Assembly (NCBI GenBank): GCA_929200485.1 | Contig: CAKMZU010000230.1 | Location: 1 to 5,787 of the forward strand | Reading direction: 5' to 3' | DNA: 5,787 nucleotides | From: an uncultured Gammaproteobacteria bacterium | Lineage (GTDB): Bacteria > Pseudomonadota > Gammaproteobacteria > Pseudomonadales > DT-91 | Shown here: in pieces, positions 1-5,787 of the stretch | Position numbering within the stretch: the first letter of the stretch is position 1 | Layout: each line of letters opens with the position of its first letter | The notes under the pieces: model-generated | Database searches by the model: none | The model's input: only the letters and a program-made list of their open reading frames with translations | Told to the model about the DNA's origin: nothing | Position numbers and translations under genes: made by a program

Positions 1-123
1 AAGATCGGCGAGTTCTTTTTTGTCGTTGATCATGTCGTTGATTTTTTCTTCAAAAATGCCTTCAGTGATTAATCGATGCGCCTGCACGTTTTTCTTTTGA
101 CCAATTCGGTAAGCTCTATCTTC
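1..123 (-). pseudogene. SNF2/SWI2-family helicase, C-terminal fragment (5' part missing)
   Basis: Read on the minus strand, bases 123 down to 1 give 41 open codons beginning EDRAYRIGQKKNVQ and continuing through HRLITEGIFEEKIND to the left edge. This is the classic end of a SNF2/Rad54-type helicase: motif VI (D-R-A-x-R-I-G-Q, carrying the arginine that contacts ATP), followed by the 'HRLI..GT-[IV]-E-E-K-I' stretch. In intact proteins the residues just before are of the type NPAVExQA[TE]DR. Here they are absent, and the codon directly upstream of the first matching residue is TGA (124-126). No start codon or helicase core is present in the window. The gene is therefore broken at its 5' side, and its true C-terminus lies beyond the left edge. 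A tandem GTCGTTGAT (22-30, 34-42) encodes the repeated Ile-Asn-Asp. Family assignment is firm. Whether this is a cassette insertion scar, a deletion or an assembly junction cannot be told here. Confidence 0.75.
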
Positions 124-136
124 TCAATCGTGTGAA

Positions 137-1021
137 TTACCGTTTATTGTCTTGGACTTTTTTCCATTGAGTTCGTAATATCAATAAATTACTTCCGCCT
201 ATAAATATAAGTCCTAATAAAACATTGACAGTCACATGCTCATTAAACAGGAAATAGCCTGAAGAAATTGAAAGAATCATTTCACTGTATATAAAGGGCG
301 CTAGAAATGCTGCATTTTCATAACGATAAGCCATTATGAGTGCAAATATAGAAGTGTTTGAAATAATCCCCAGGCCAGCATATGGGATCAGTTCACTTAT
401 TTCAAGGGGTTGCCAATGTTGTATTGCCAGTGGGCTGAGTAAAAGCGCTGATAATACTGATGTGACAAATAGAATGGCAAAAAGAGACTCAGTTTCGGCA
501 ATTTTTTCAGTAATCACAGCATAGACTGAAAATAAAATCGCAGCGACGAAAAGTGCACATGCGCCTAATGTATGAGCCGATGTTCCGCTAAATCCGACAA
601 CGATAAGCACACCGCAGAATCCAATCAGGTTGGCAAAGACCGTAGTAGTACATATCGGCTGCCGTATAATCAGATAGGAGGCGATTAGCGTGAAAAGTGG
701 AATAGTAAAAGCTATCACAGTGACTGCATTGATTGTACAAATTCTGACGCCAAAGAACCAAAAAAGGGTTCCTATGCTGAGAGATAATGAGCTGCAAAGA
801 AGCGGCAGGGGGTTTTTAATAAAGCGTCTATTAGGTTTTTTTTTGTGTAGAAGTCCGAAGATTAGTAATAGTAGGGCTGCAAAGAAAAATTTCAGGAATG
901 CTACTTGGGTGATGTGCGCCTGATCTTCATAGTGTTTGACAATAACATCTGCTAAGTGCACACACAGTACATTTAGCAAAAAAAATGCGATGCCTTTATA
1001 GTGTAAATTGGAATCTCGCAT
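137..1021 (-). CDS. EamA/DMT-superfamily permease, probable exporter of the pathway product
   Basis: This 294-residue inner-membrane protein has about ten hydrophobic helices (roughly residues 10-27, 38-57, 71-89, 97-117, 127-144, 151-169, 178-198, 211-230, 237-257, 264-281). That is the usual length and the two-fold 5+5 layout of EamA (drug/metabolite transporter) proteins. The second half carries the typical helix-9 region, here AFLAPFIYSEMILS, followed by FNEHVTVNVLLGLIFIGG. It has a basic loop after helix 2 (HKKKPNRR) and a basic C-terminal tail, as expected for cytosolic segments. Known members export amino acids, nucleobases, toxins and other metabolites; the substrate cannot be read from sequence. 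It is the last gene of the operon, 13 bases after the PLP enzyme, which suggests export of, or self-protection against, the product. The start ATG has no clear Shine-Dalgarno, so translational coupling is possible. A run of nine A (836-844) encodes the Lys triplet. The stop codon lies 13 bases from the broken helicase fragment. Confidence 0.85.
   Translation of the reverse strand: MRDSNLHYKGIAFFLLNVLCVHLADVIVKHYEDQAHITQVAFLKFFFAALLLLIFGLLHKKKPNRRFIKNPLPLLCSSLSLSIGTLFWFFGVRICTINAVTVIAFTIPLFTLIASYLIIRQPICTTTVFANLIGFCGVLIVVGFSGTSAHTLGACALFVAAILFSVYAVITEKIAETESLFAILFVTSVLSALLLSPLAIQHWQPLEISELIPYAGLGIISNTSIFALIMAYRYENAAFLAPFIYSEMILSISSGYFLFNEHVTVNVLLGLIFIGGSNLLILRTQWKKVQDNKR
836..844 (-). repeat. 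A9 homopolymer inside the permease gene
   Basis: Nine consecutive T on the plus strand (A on the coding strand) encode Lys60-Lys61-Lys62 of the permease, in the loop after the second predicted helix. It is the longest homopolymer I see in the window. Tracts of this length can slip during replication or transcription; whether this one does is unknown. Confidence 0.6.
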
Positions 1022-1034
1022 TCAAAAAAATCTA

Positions 1035-2306
1035 CTAGCCTGCGTGGCTGTCTTCTTGTTCATATTTGTCTGCTAAATACGCTTTAATCTGACTGAATGC
1101 TTCTAAAAGCTTGTGAATTTCATCTTCTGTATTTGCTGCAGTCAGTGTAATACGATGACCTTCCTCACCCGGTTTAACCATGGGGTAAGGTGAAACAGTC
1201 ACTAGAATACCTGTGTCAAATAACAGGTTAGCTGTTTCTATCGTGTCTTGGTTATCTCCGATTAATACAAAGATGATTGGGAACCATGATTTATTTAATA
1301 CGTCGAAGCCCAAGGCTCTGAGTCCGTTAATCGTCATGCGTGTCAGCTGGTAAAGCTTATGTCTGTAATTATCACCTCGCTTTTCATTGATCGTTAAGCC
1401 TTTGGATAAGGTGGCCAATGAAGCAGTAGGGCAAGGGCCTGATAAGTCATAGGGAGTTGAAAAACCCTTAATAAAATCTTGCATTTTTTTGGAACATGCA
1501 ACAAAGGCAGCAAGCGACGAATAAGCCTTGGAACAGCCACCAACATAAATAATATTGTCGTAATTCAAGTTGTAATATCTAACAATACCATTACCCTTTT
1601 TTCCATAGGGGTAATCATCGGATGGGGATTCACCAATGACACCAAACCCATGAGCGTCATCAATATAAACCAGAGCATTATGCTTTTTGGCAAGGTCAAC
1701 AATGTCAGGTACCAGAGCTAAATCACCACTCATGCTATAAACGCCATCAATTAAAATAACTTTACGCGGATTGTCCTTGTGCTGGATTAACTGGCTTTCA
1801 AGTGTTTTTAAGTCGTTTTGTTCAAAGGATACAAGGCTTGCACCACTGTCTCTGGCTATTTTGGCACCTTCATACAGGGTTTCATGACCAGATTTGTCCA
1901 AAAGCATGATGCCCCCTTTGCCAACCAAAGCAGGGATAACGCCGATAGAAATCAACGTGACGGTAGGAAAGATCAAAGTAGCTGGCGCTTCAAGCAAAGA
2001 GGCCAGTCGTGACTCCAAGTCTAAATATATACCTGGACTAGCAACAAGACGGCACCAGCTTGGATGTACCCCCCATTTGCTAATTTCGTCACTGATATCT
2101 GCGTTCATTTCCTCATCAAGATCAAGCCCCAGATAATTGCAGGAGGCGAAGTCAATTACTGAATGTGATGTATCTGTCCATATTCGGCGACCTTCAATTT
2201 TATGCGCGGTTAAGTCATACTGTTTCATTTTACCTAACATGTCATGTATGTGTGAACGGCGGTGTTCTTTTTTGTTGGTTTTTATTAAGAGGTCTTCTGT
2301 GTTCAT
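1035..2306 (-). CDS. Alpha-oxoamine synthase-type PLP enzyme (BioF/KBL/ALAS/CqsA-like)
   Basis: This fold-type I PLP enzyme is 423 residues long, slightly more than typical alpha-oxoamine synthases (about 380-410). Family members condense an acyl thioester with an amino acid, usually with loss of CO2, to make an alpha-aminoketone. Visible landmarks are: NYLGLD (57-62); His141 in LLDKSGHETLYEGA, at the place of the His that stacks on PLP; DGVYSMSGD (187-195), matching the family's DGVFSMDGD; the DDAHGFGVIGE block with Asp216 (pyridine nitrogen) and His219; Lys260 in GGCSKAYSS, the predicted Schiff-base lysine; and HRITLTAANTEDEI (384-397) near the C-terminus. It is catalytically complete on these criteria. 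Oddities are an extra dozen residues between the DDAHG block and the lysine (about 227-252, containing PYGKKGNG), loss of the Gly-rich GxGGSR segment (here HPSWCRLVASPG), and SSLAA in place of the Gly-Gly after the lysine. This is not a standard BioF, KBL or HemA, so substrates are unknown. It starts 4 bases after the GNAT gene and is clearly co-transcribed with it. Confidence 0.88.
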   Translation of the reverse strand: MNTEDLLIKTNKKEHRRSHIHDMLGKMKQYDLTAHKIEGRRIWTDTSHSVIDFASCNYLGLDLDEEMNADISDEISKWGVHPSWCRLVASPGIYLDLESRLASLLEAPATLIFPTVTLISIGVIPALVGKGGIMLLDKSGHETLYEGAKIARDSGASLVSFEQNDLKTLESQLIQHKDNPRKVILIDGVYSMSGDLALVPDIVDLAKKHNALVYIDDAHGFGVIGESPSDDYPYGKKGNGIVRYYNLNYDNIIYVGGCSKAYSSLAAFVACSKKMQDFIKGFSTPYDLSGPCPTASLATLSKGLTINEKRGDNYRHKLYQLTRMTINGLRALGFDVLNKSWFPIIFVLIGDNQDTIETANLLFDTGILVTVSPYPMVKPGEEGHRITLTAANTEDEIHKLLEAFSQIKAYLADKYEQEDSHAG

Positions 2307-2310
2307 AGGC

Positions 2311-3117
2311 TTATGATCTCTTTTCCCATAAATGTCTGGTAAATACTTCGTTAAATCCTACCTTTTTACAGGCATGATTAGACCAAGCGTGTTTGTCGCA
2401 ATTCACAAATATATTTCTATACTTATTTTCGTATGCAAGGTTGATACGATAGGCTAGCATCATTGAATTTAACCCGAGTCGGCTGTAATCCGAGCGAGTC
2501 GCACCTTCGGAGCAAAACACTTCACCATCGACCACAGAAAAGGCTCCTATAGTTAGCATTTCGTCTTTCTTAAACGCTGCGAAGCAAAATAGAGTAAGAT
2601 GGCTATTGCGACAACTGTTGCGTATTTTATCTGTGAATTTACTAGCTAGGTTATCAGGTATTTGATTTTGAATTTTGTTGAGTGCCATAAATTTTTCAAG
2701 CGCATCAGAATTTGTATCAATCTGTTGAATACTGATGTCAGAGAAGTCATGTTTATAAAACTTGGCGATGTTTATAGGTTGCTTGTCAGGTTGTGCTTCA
2801 TATCGATACCATATTTCTTGTTCTTCGACTAATTCCTTATAGCCTTCCTTTTTTAGCTGATCGATAAATACTTTATCTGTTGCTGTATGCGTATAAACTC
2901 TTGGTGGGGAGGATTTATCGAGAAAAAAATCTTCCGCTTTATGAAGTTGTTTCGCATCTAGAGACTTGTCCACATGGATGCAGTTGTAATAAGGTCGATC
3001 AGCGTCTTCAACCCAGGAAATTTGATAGGAGTTTTCCTGTTTAAAATCATCAAAATAAAGATCATTCCATGCATGGTTAGCTTTGAAGATAACAGAGCCG
3101 ATTTCGTTGTTTTTCAT
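2311..3117 (-). CDS. GNAT-fold acyltransferase, apparently two GNAT halves in tandem
   Basis: The 268-residue soluble protein has a C-terminal half (about 125-268) that reads as a GNAT domain. It shows a beta-4 strand and pyrophosphate-loop region around EGATRSDYSRLGLNSMML (204-221), where the usual R/Q-x-x-G-x-G/A loop is relaxed to SRLGLN. After a helix and the strand NIFVNC (235-240) comes the motif-B-like end SNHACKKVGF (246-255). The N-terminal half (1-107) has no clear acyl-CoA loop but ends with LKKEGYKELVEEQEIWYRY, which mirrors the C-terminal end CKKVGFNEVFTRHLWEKR; this suggests a duplicated fold. GNATs move acyl groups from CoA or carrier thioesters to amines, and a few decarboxylate malonyl-ACP. 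Its place between the adenylation and PLP genes suggests acylation of the product amine or priming of an acyl unit; the exact role is inference. The ATG lies 3 bases after the upstream stop, with AGGG about 8 bases before it as a plausible ribosome site. Confidence 0.75.
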   Translation of the reverse strand: MKNNEIGSVIFKANHAWNDLYFDDFKQENSYQISWVEDADRPYYNCIHVDKSLDAKQLHKAEDFFLDKSSPPRVYTHTATDKVFIDQLKKEGYKELVEEQEIWYRYEAQPDKQPINIAKFYKHDFSDISIQQIDTNSDALEKFMALNKIQNQIPDNLASKFTDKIRNSCRNSHLTLFCFAAFKKDEMLTIGAFSVVDGEVFCSEGATRSDYSRLGLNSMMLAYRINLAYENKYRNIFVNCDKHAWSNHACKKVGFNEVFTRHLWEKRS

Positions 3118-3120
3118 CCC

Positions 3121-4737
3121 TCAAGCCCTATGGGTTAAGTTTATTCGGTCTATCTTGTCAGATGAGGTTTTAGGGAGATCGTTCAAATAAATAAAGTTGT
3201 CAGGAATCATGTGGAAGGGTAATGAGTGCGCCAGCGATCTTTTAATGGTTTTATCAGACAGTATTTTGTTGTTTTTTGTGGAGTAGTAACAGTAAAGTAT
3301 TGGCTTTTTGTCTGTAATGCTTTTTAAAACAACACAGCATTCATGAATATCTTCAATCAAGGCCAAAGCTGATTCTATTTCACCTAATTCAACACGGTAG
3401 CCATTTATTTTAACGAGGTGATCTTTCCTACCGCGGTAATGCAAAATGCCCTGTTGATCTTTAAAACCATAGTCGCCAGTCTTCCAGTATCGACCTTCAG
3501 CATTTTGAAAAGGGTTAAAACTTATGCAAGACTTCGTTAACTCGGTTTGATGTAAATACCCTTGGCATACCGTATCGCCACAACACCAGAGTTCGCCAAT
3601 TTCGTTTGCTTTACAAAGGCGATTTTCTTCCTCGTTGACAACTAAAATATCACAGTGCTCAGCCGCTTCACCTAAAGGTACCGCTGACCATTTGGTTAGC
3701 TCTTCATCAGTTTGGTCGATATGAAAATAGGTAACGATATTAGTTTCAGTTGGCCCGTAGATGTTAAAAAAAGCAGTCTTAGGCAAGACTGTTCTAAGTT
3801 CTTGTAATTTTGGTATAGGGAAAGGCTCGCCAGCGTACATGATTGAACGTAAACTATTTTTGTTTTTTCCTAGCCCCCCTCTTTCTTTTAATGTGGTTAA
3901 TGTGCTTGGTGTAGTATAAAGAATGGTCACTTTTTCTCTTTCTAAAAGTGAAACATAGTCTTTGTGCTTTTCATACGATGACCTTGGTTTGTTCCAGTCA
4001 AAACAGATCAGTGTTGCACCTGCAGATAATGTATTAAATATATCGAAAACAGATAAATCAAATTTTAAAGGCGCTCTGGATATTATTTTATCTTTAGTTG
4101 TTAGCTGAAATTTACTCTGCATCCAATCAATAAAGGCAACGGCATTTTTGTGGGAAAGCATTATCCCTTTAGGGGTGCCTGTGGAGCCTGATGTGTGCAG
4201 TATATAGGCTAGCTGATCATTGCAAATTGTAGTGTCTGTTGTCTTTGCCTTGTTTGTTTTAGTGTCTGATAAGTAGTCAGAAAATAGGATAATTTTTTTG
4301 TTCTCTGGGCAGGTTAGAACTCGCTTTTCTCCAATGACTATTACTTTTTTGATGATGTCGGAGTTTAAAATATAAGCGTGTCGATTGATTAATGCGCTGT
4401 CGATAATAATTAAATTTATTTTTGCAGCTACAATAATCGGAGTAATCCTGCTTTCTGGCGACAGCTCATCTATCGGTATATAAGAATTACCACTATTTAA
4501 TATACCGATTGCGGCAGCAATACTCTGATGATGAATGGTTGAGAGAATGCCAATCCCTGAGTGGTTTGTTATCTTGGTAGATAGGCTATCAATACAGCTT
4601 GTAAATTGTATGGCAAGATTTTTCAGTTCTTGATAAGTAACCTTTAGGCCAGATTCTTCTATTACGGCCGTAGATCTTGGTTGATTTTCTGCACTTTTAA
4701 AAAATTGATGATGTAGATGCATTGATAAAGAGCCCAC
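3121..4737 (-). CDS. Stand-alone NRPS-type amino acid adenylation protein
   Basis: The 538-residue ANL-superfamily enzyme has the NRPS adenylation motifs in order: A3 TSGSTGTPKG (182-191, P-loop); A4 FDLSVFDIF (226-234); A5 NIYGPTE (325-331); A6 GELWCCGD (381-388); A7 YWKTGDYG (417-424); A8 GRKDHLVKINGYRVELGEIE (436-455); and A10 LPKTSSDKIDR (521-531) with the catalytic lysine at 528. It ends ten residues after that lysine, so there is no peptidyl-carrier, condensation or thioesterase domain. It should form an acyl-AMP and pass the acyl group to a free carrier protein or CoA. The pocket residues that I align to GrsA positions give D-L-F-T-M-A-I-I-V-K. The conserved Asp (227) points to an alpha-amino acid, and the rest of the pocket is hydrophobic. 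The YAGEPFPIPKL and IYGPTETNIVTY segments resemble the stand-alone proline-type A domains (PltF/RedM/PigI style), from memory only. The listed start is GTG; an in-frame ATG five codons in (4722) immediately precedes the LHHQF homology start and may be the real one. Neither has a strong ribosome site. Confidence 0.9.
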   Translation of the reverse strand: MGSLSMHLHHQFFKSAENQPRSTAVIEESGLKVTYQELKNLAIQFTSCIDSLSTKITNHSGIGILSTIHHQSIAAAIGILNSGNSYIPIDELSPESRITPIIVAAKINLIIIDSALINRHAYILNSDIIKKVIVIGEKRVLTCPENKKIILFSDYLSDTKTNKAKTTDTTICNDQLAYILHTSGSTGTPKGIMLSHKNAVAFIDWMQSKFQLTTKDKIISRAPLKFDLSVFDIFNTLSAGATLICFDWNKPRSSYEKHKDYVSLLEREKVTILYTTPSTLTTLKERGGLGKNKNSLRSIMYAGEPFPIPKLQELRTVLPKTAFFNIYGPTETNIVTYFHIDQTDEELTKWSAVPLGEAAEHCDILVVNEEENRLCKANEIGELWCCGDTVCQGYLHQTELTKSCISFNPFQNAEGRYWKTGDYGFKDQQGILHYRGRKDHLVKINGYRVELGEIESALALIEDIHECCVVLKSITDKKPILYCYYSTKNNKILSDKTIKRSLAHSLPFHMIPDNFIYLNDLPKTSSDKIDRINLTHRA

Positions 4738-4765
4738 TTCTGAGTGCGTGATGTTAAATTAGATT

Positions 4766-5359
4766 TCAGGCAAAGAATATGTCTATATTGCAAATGTTGT
4801 TGCTAAACTTTTCGTGGCGTATTGCTTGTTCTTCTTTCCATGTCTTAAGTATCTGGTTAAGGTAAAATTCATTTATTTTAAGAACATGAGAATCTACATC
4901 GACATCTACAAATACTTGGGAGAAGTACTCTGCCATAATTCTTTTTGCCTTTTGGGAGTTGCTCCATCCAGAAAAAAATAAGATATCTCCAGGATTTACC
5001 AGTCTTTCGATGTGTTTTTCAATTGAGTTAATATAAAAAGCAACGTTAAACCAGAATATAAAAAATGTATTTCCTTCAGTAAAATTGTGCCTATCAAAAT
5101 TTTCAAAATCTAATTTTATTATTGATTCGCTATGATCGGGTGAGGTGTAAAAAGGCTCCAATCCAGAGTAATTTAATTTGTATTTATTAACTAAATTTTG
5201 ATATTGGTTGTTACCAGCACCTATCACGAGAATTTTAATGTTTGGATCTAGATTGCTTAGTAAATTAGACAGGATATATTTTTCATAGTTTAAAAATGGT
5301 TCGGCGACATTAATAGCGTCTTCTTTGAACATCATATTATATTCATAGGGTTTAAGCAT
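4766..5359 (-). CDS. Small class I SAM-methyltransferase-like protein
   Basis: The 197-residue soluble protein looks like a compact Rossmann-fold methyltransferase. ILVIGAGNNQY (43-53) fits motif I (strand 1 plus the Gly loop) but keeps only two of the usual three glycines. LNYSGLEPF (62-70) supplies the acidic residue (Glu68) that would hold the SAM ribose at the end of strand 2. IIKLDFENF (80-88) fits the Asp near the adenine. The FFIFWFNVAFYI strand and the RLVNPGDILFFSGWS block (119-133) match strand 4 and the common 'L.PGG.l..s' strand-5 region. It is short for the family and has little C-terminal cap, so a large substrate such as a carrier-bound intermediate or a small amine is equally possible. 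It is the first gene of the operon, 28 bases before the adenylation gene. The ATG is preceded by a weak GAAG. It appears more AT-rich than the downstream genes. A non-catalytic Rossmann protein cannot be excluded. Confidence 0.6.
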   Translation of the reverse strand: MLKPYEYNMMFKEDAINVAEPFLNYEKYILSNLLSNLDPNIKILVIGAGNNQYQNLVNKYKLNYSGLEPFYTSPDHSESIIKLDFENFDRHNFTEGNTFFIFWFNVAFYINSIEKHIERLVNPGDILFFSGWSNSQKAKRIMAEYFSQVFVDVDVDSHVLKINEFYLNQILKTWKEEQAIRHEKFSNNICNIDIFFA

Positions 5360-5521
5360 GTTACTTCATTGTGTCATCTAAAATCGTTAGATTGTGTGAC
5401 TCTCTCTATCAATAGAAGTTCAGTAACCCCTATCTTGAATATTGGATTTTTGAATGTGCGGAGCCGGACGGGCTAATCTGGCGTATCTTTCCAAACGCTA
5501 GATATAATGATTTCAGTTGTT
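5360..5521 (-). promoter_or_regulatory. Putative leader/promoter region of the five-gene operon
   Basis: These 162 bases lie between the stop of the right-edge frame and the first operon gene. They hold no ORF worth reporting. A promoter is expected here because this is the only sizeable gap upstream of the operon, but I find no good -35/-10 pair: TTGATA (minus strand, near 5408-5413) has only a poor -10 at 17 bases. Two AT-rich dyads (5376-5392 and 5405-5416) and a repeated ATTGTGT (plus strand, 5368-5374 and 5391-5397) are candidate regulator sites. A GC-rich AGCC-5-GGCT hairpin (5462-5474) has no U tract and is not called a terminator. Confidence 0.3.
5376..5392. repeat. Inverted repeat ATCTAA-N5-TTAGAT in the operon leader
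   Basis: This is a perfect 6-base dyad with a 5-base spacer, ending 17 bases before the start codon of the methyltransferase-like gene. It overlaps the second copy of the ATTGTGT direct repeat by two bases. It could be an operator half-site pair or a weak leader hairpin. A 6+6 dyad in a region of this size can also arise by chance, so only its existence is certain. Confidence 0.35.
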
Positions 5522-5787
5522 TTATGGGATTTGAAAGGCAGCGTACATATGGCATATAAGGTAGAATAAATTTTCTCTTCTGTTGTTAAGCACCTCTTGC
5601 AAAAAGCGATAGGTTTGTGTGTCGTATCGAGGGAGTGAATGAGAAAAAAGCTGTTTCAATGTGATGATGTTGTAATCCAGTTTCAGAAACGTGCTCATAA
5701 AAACGTCTTCAAAATGTACGATTCTACTCCTGAGGCTCTTGAAATATGAGGGGGTGAGCAGCGTAAAGTGTGGCCTATTGCAGCACC
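5522..5787 (-). CDS. Hypothetical protein, C-terminal part (runs off the right edge)
   Basis: An open frame enters from the right edge and runs 87 codons to TAA (5522-5524). The visible residues run from CCNRPHFTLLTPSYF to a C-terminus of ICHMYAAFQIP. The only internal ATGs are late (Met30 and Met80 of the visible part), so the real start is probably outside the window. The composition is mixed helical with aromatic residues and shows no signal peptide, carrier-protein Ser motif (no G-x-D/H-S-L), transposase DDE signature or other motif I can name. It lies on the same strand as the operon but 162 bases upstream of it, so co-transcription is uncertain. The lack of stops over 264 bases in an AT-rich context supports real coding, but it may also be a decayed remnant. 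I do not recognise the family. Confidence 0.4.
   Translation of the reverse strand, partial: CCNRPHFTLLTPSYFKSLRSRIVHFEDVFMSTFLKLDYNIITLKQLFSHSLPRYDTQTYRFLQEVLNNRRENLFYLICHMYAAFQIP

Noticed and set aside
336..923. Three overlapping frames (plus 336-524, plus 690-923, minus 588-797) within the permease gene
   Set aside because: They overlap a complete ten-helix permease, have no recognisable motif and look like out-of-frame shadows.
1022..1034. Run of seven T between the PLP and permease genes (minus strand) as an internal terminator
   Set aside because: There is no stem before it, and the gap is only 13 bases within a co-directional operon.
1479..2136. Three plus-strand frames of 64-80 residues (1479-1721, 1818-2012, 1894-2136)
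   Set aside because: They are antisense to the well-supported PLP enzyme, with low-complexity or unremarkable translations.
120..5400. Similar short strings near both operon ends (ATCGTGTGA near 127-135 and ATTGTGTGA at 5391-5399) as target-site duplications
   Set aside because: The match is imperfect and short, it does not sit at matched boundaries, and no transposase or terminal inverted repeat is seen.
5462..5474. GC-rich hairpin AGCC-N5-GGCT as a terminator for the right-edge gene
   Set aside because: The stem is only four pairs and no T-rich tract follows on either strand.
5522..5787. Right-edge frame as the missing carrier protein
   Set aside because: It lacks the G-x-[DH]-S-[LI] phosphopantetheine site and does not have the four-helix carrier pattern.

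Overview
The window is an AT-rich bacterial segment in which every supportable gene lies on the minus strand, so transcription runs from right to left. The organism is probably a gammaproteobacterium. That rests on the codon and base composition and on the SNF2-type fragment at the left edge; it is an inference and no marker gene confirms it.

The core is a compact five-gene operon (5359 down to 137) with intergenic gaps of 28, 3, 4 and 13 bases. In transcription order it encodes: a small SAM-methyltransferase-like protein (197 aa); a stand-alone NRPS-type adenylation protein (538 aa) with all core motifs but no carrier domain; a GNAT-fold acyltransferase (268 aa) that looks like two GNAT halves in tandem; an alpha-oxoamine synthase-type PLP enzyme (423 aa, the family of BioF, KBL, ALAS and CqsA); and a ten-helix EamA/DMT-family permease (294 aa). 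This reads as an orphan small-molecule pathway. The adenylation protein would activate an amino or other carboxylic acid. The PLP enzyme would join an acyl thioester to an amino acid with loss of CO2, giving an alpha-aminoketone. The GNAT and methyltransferase would tailor or prime, and the permease would export. No carrier protein is encoded in the window, so it is either outside, supplied by primary metabolism, or replaced by CoA or direct transfer. The set methyltransferase + GNAT + oxoamine synthase + DMT exporter recalls the domain content of saxitoxin SxtA and its exporter, but only as an analogy.

Left flank (1-136): a 41-codon, in-frame piece of the C-terminal end of a SNF2/SWI2 helicase (motif VI, DRAYRIGQ) that starts abruptly beside the end of the permease gene, with a stop codon where the rest of the helicase should be. 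This looks like a recombination or insertion breakpoint marking one end of the accessory cassette.

Right flank (5360-5787): a 162-base leader with two small AT-rich dyads but no clear promoter, and then the last 87 codons of an open frame that enters from the right edge and that I do not recognise. There is no tRNA, rRNA, CRISPR array, complete insertion sequence or convincing terminator in the window.
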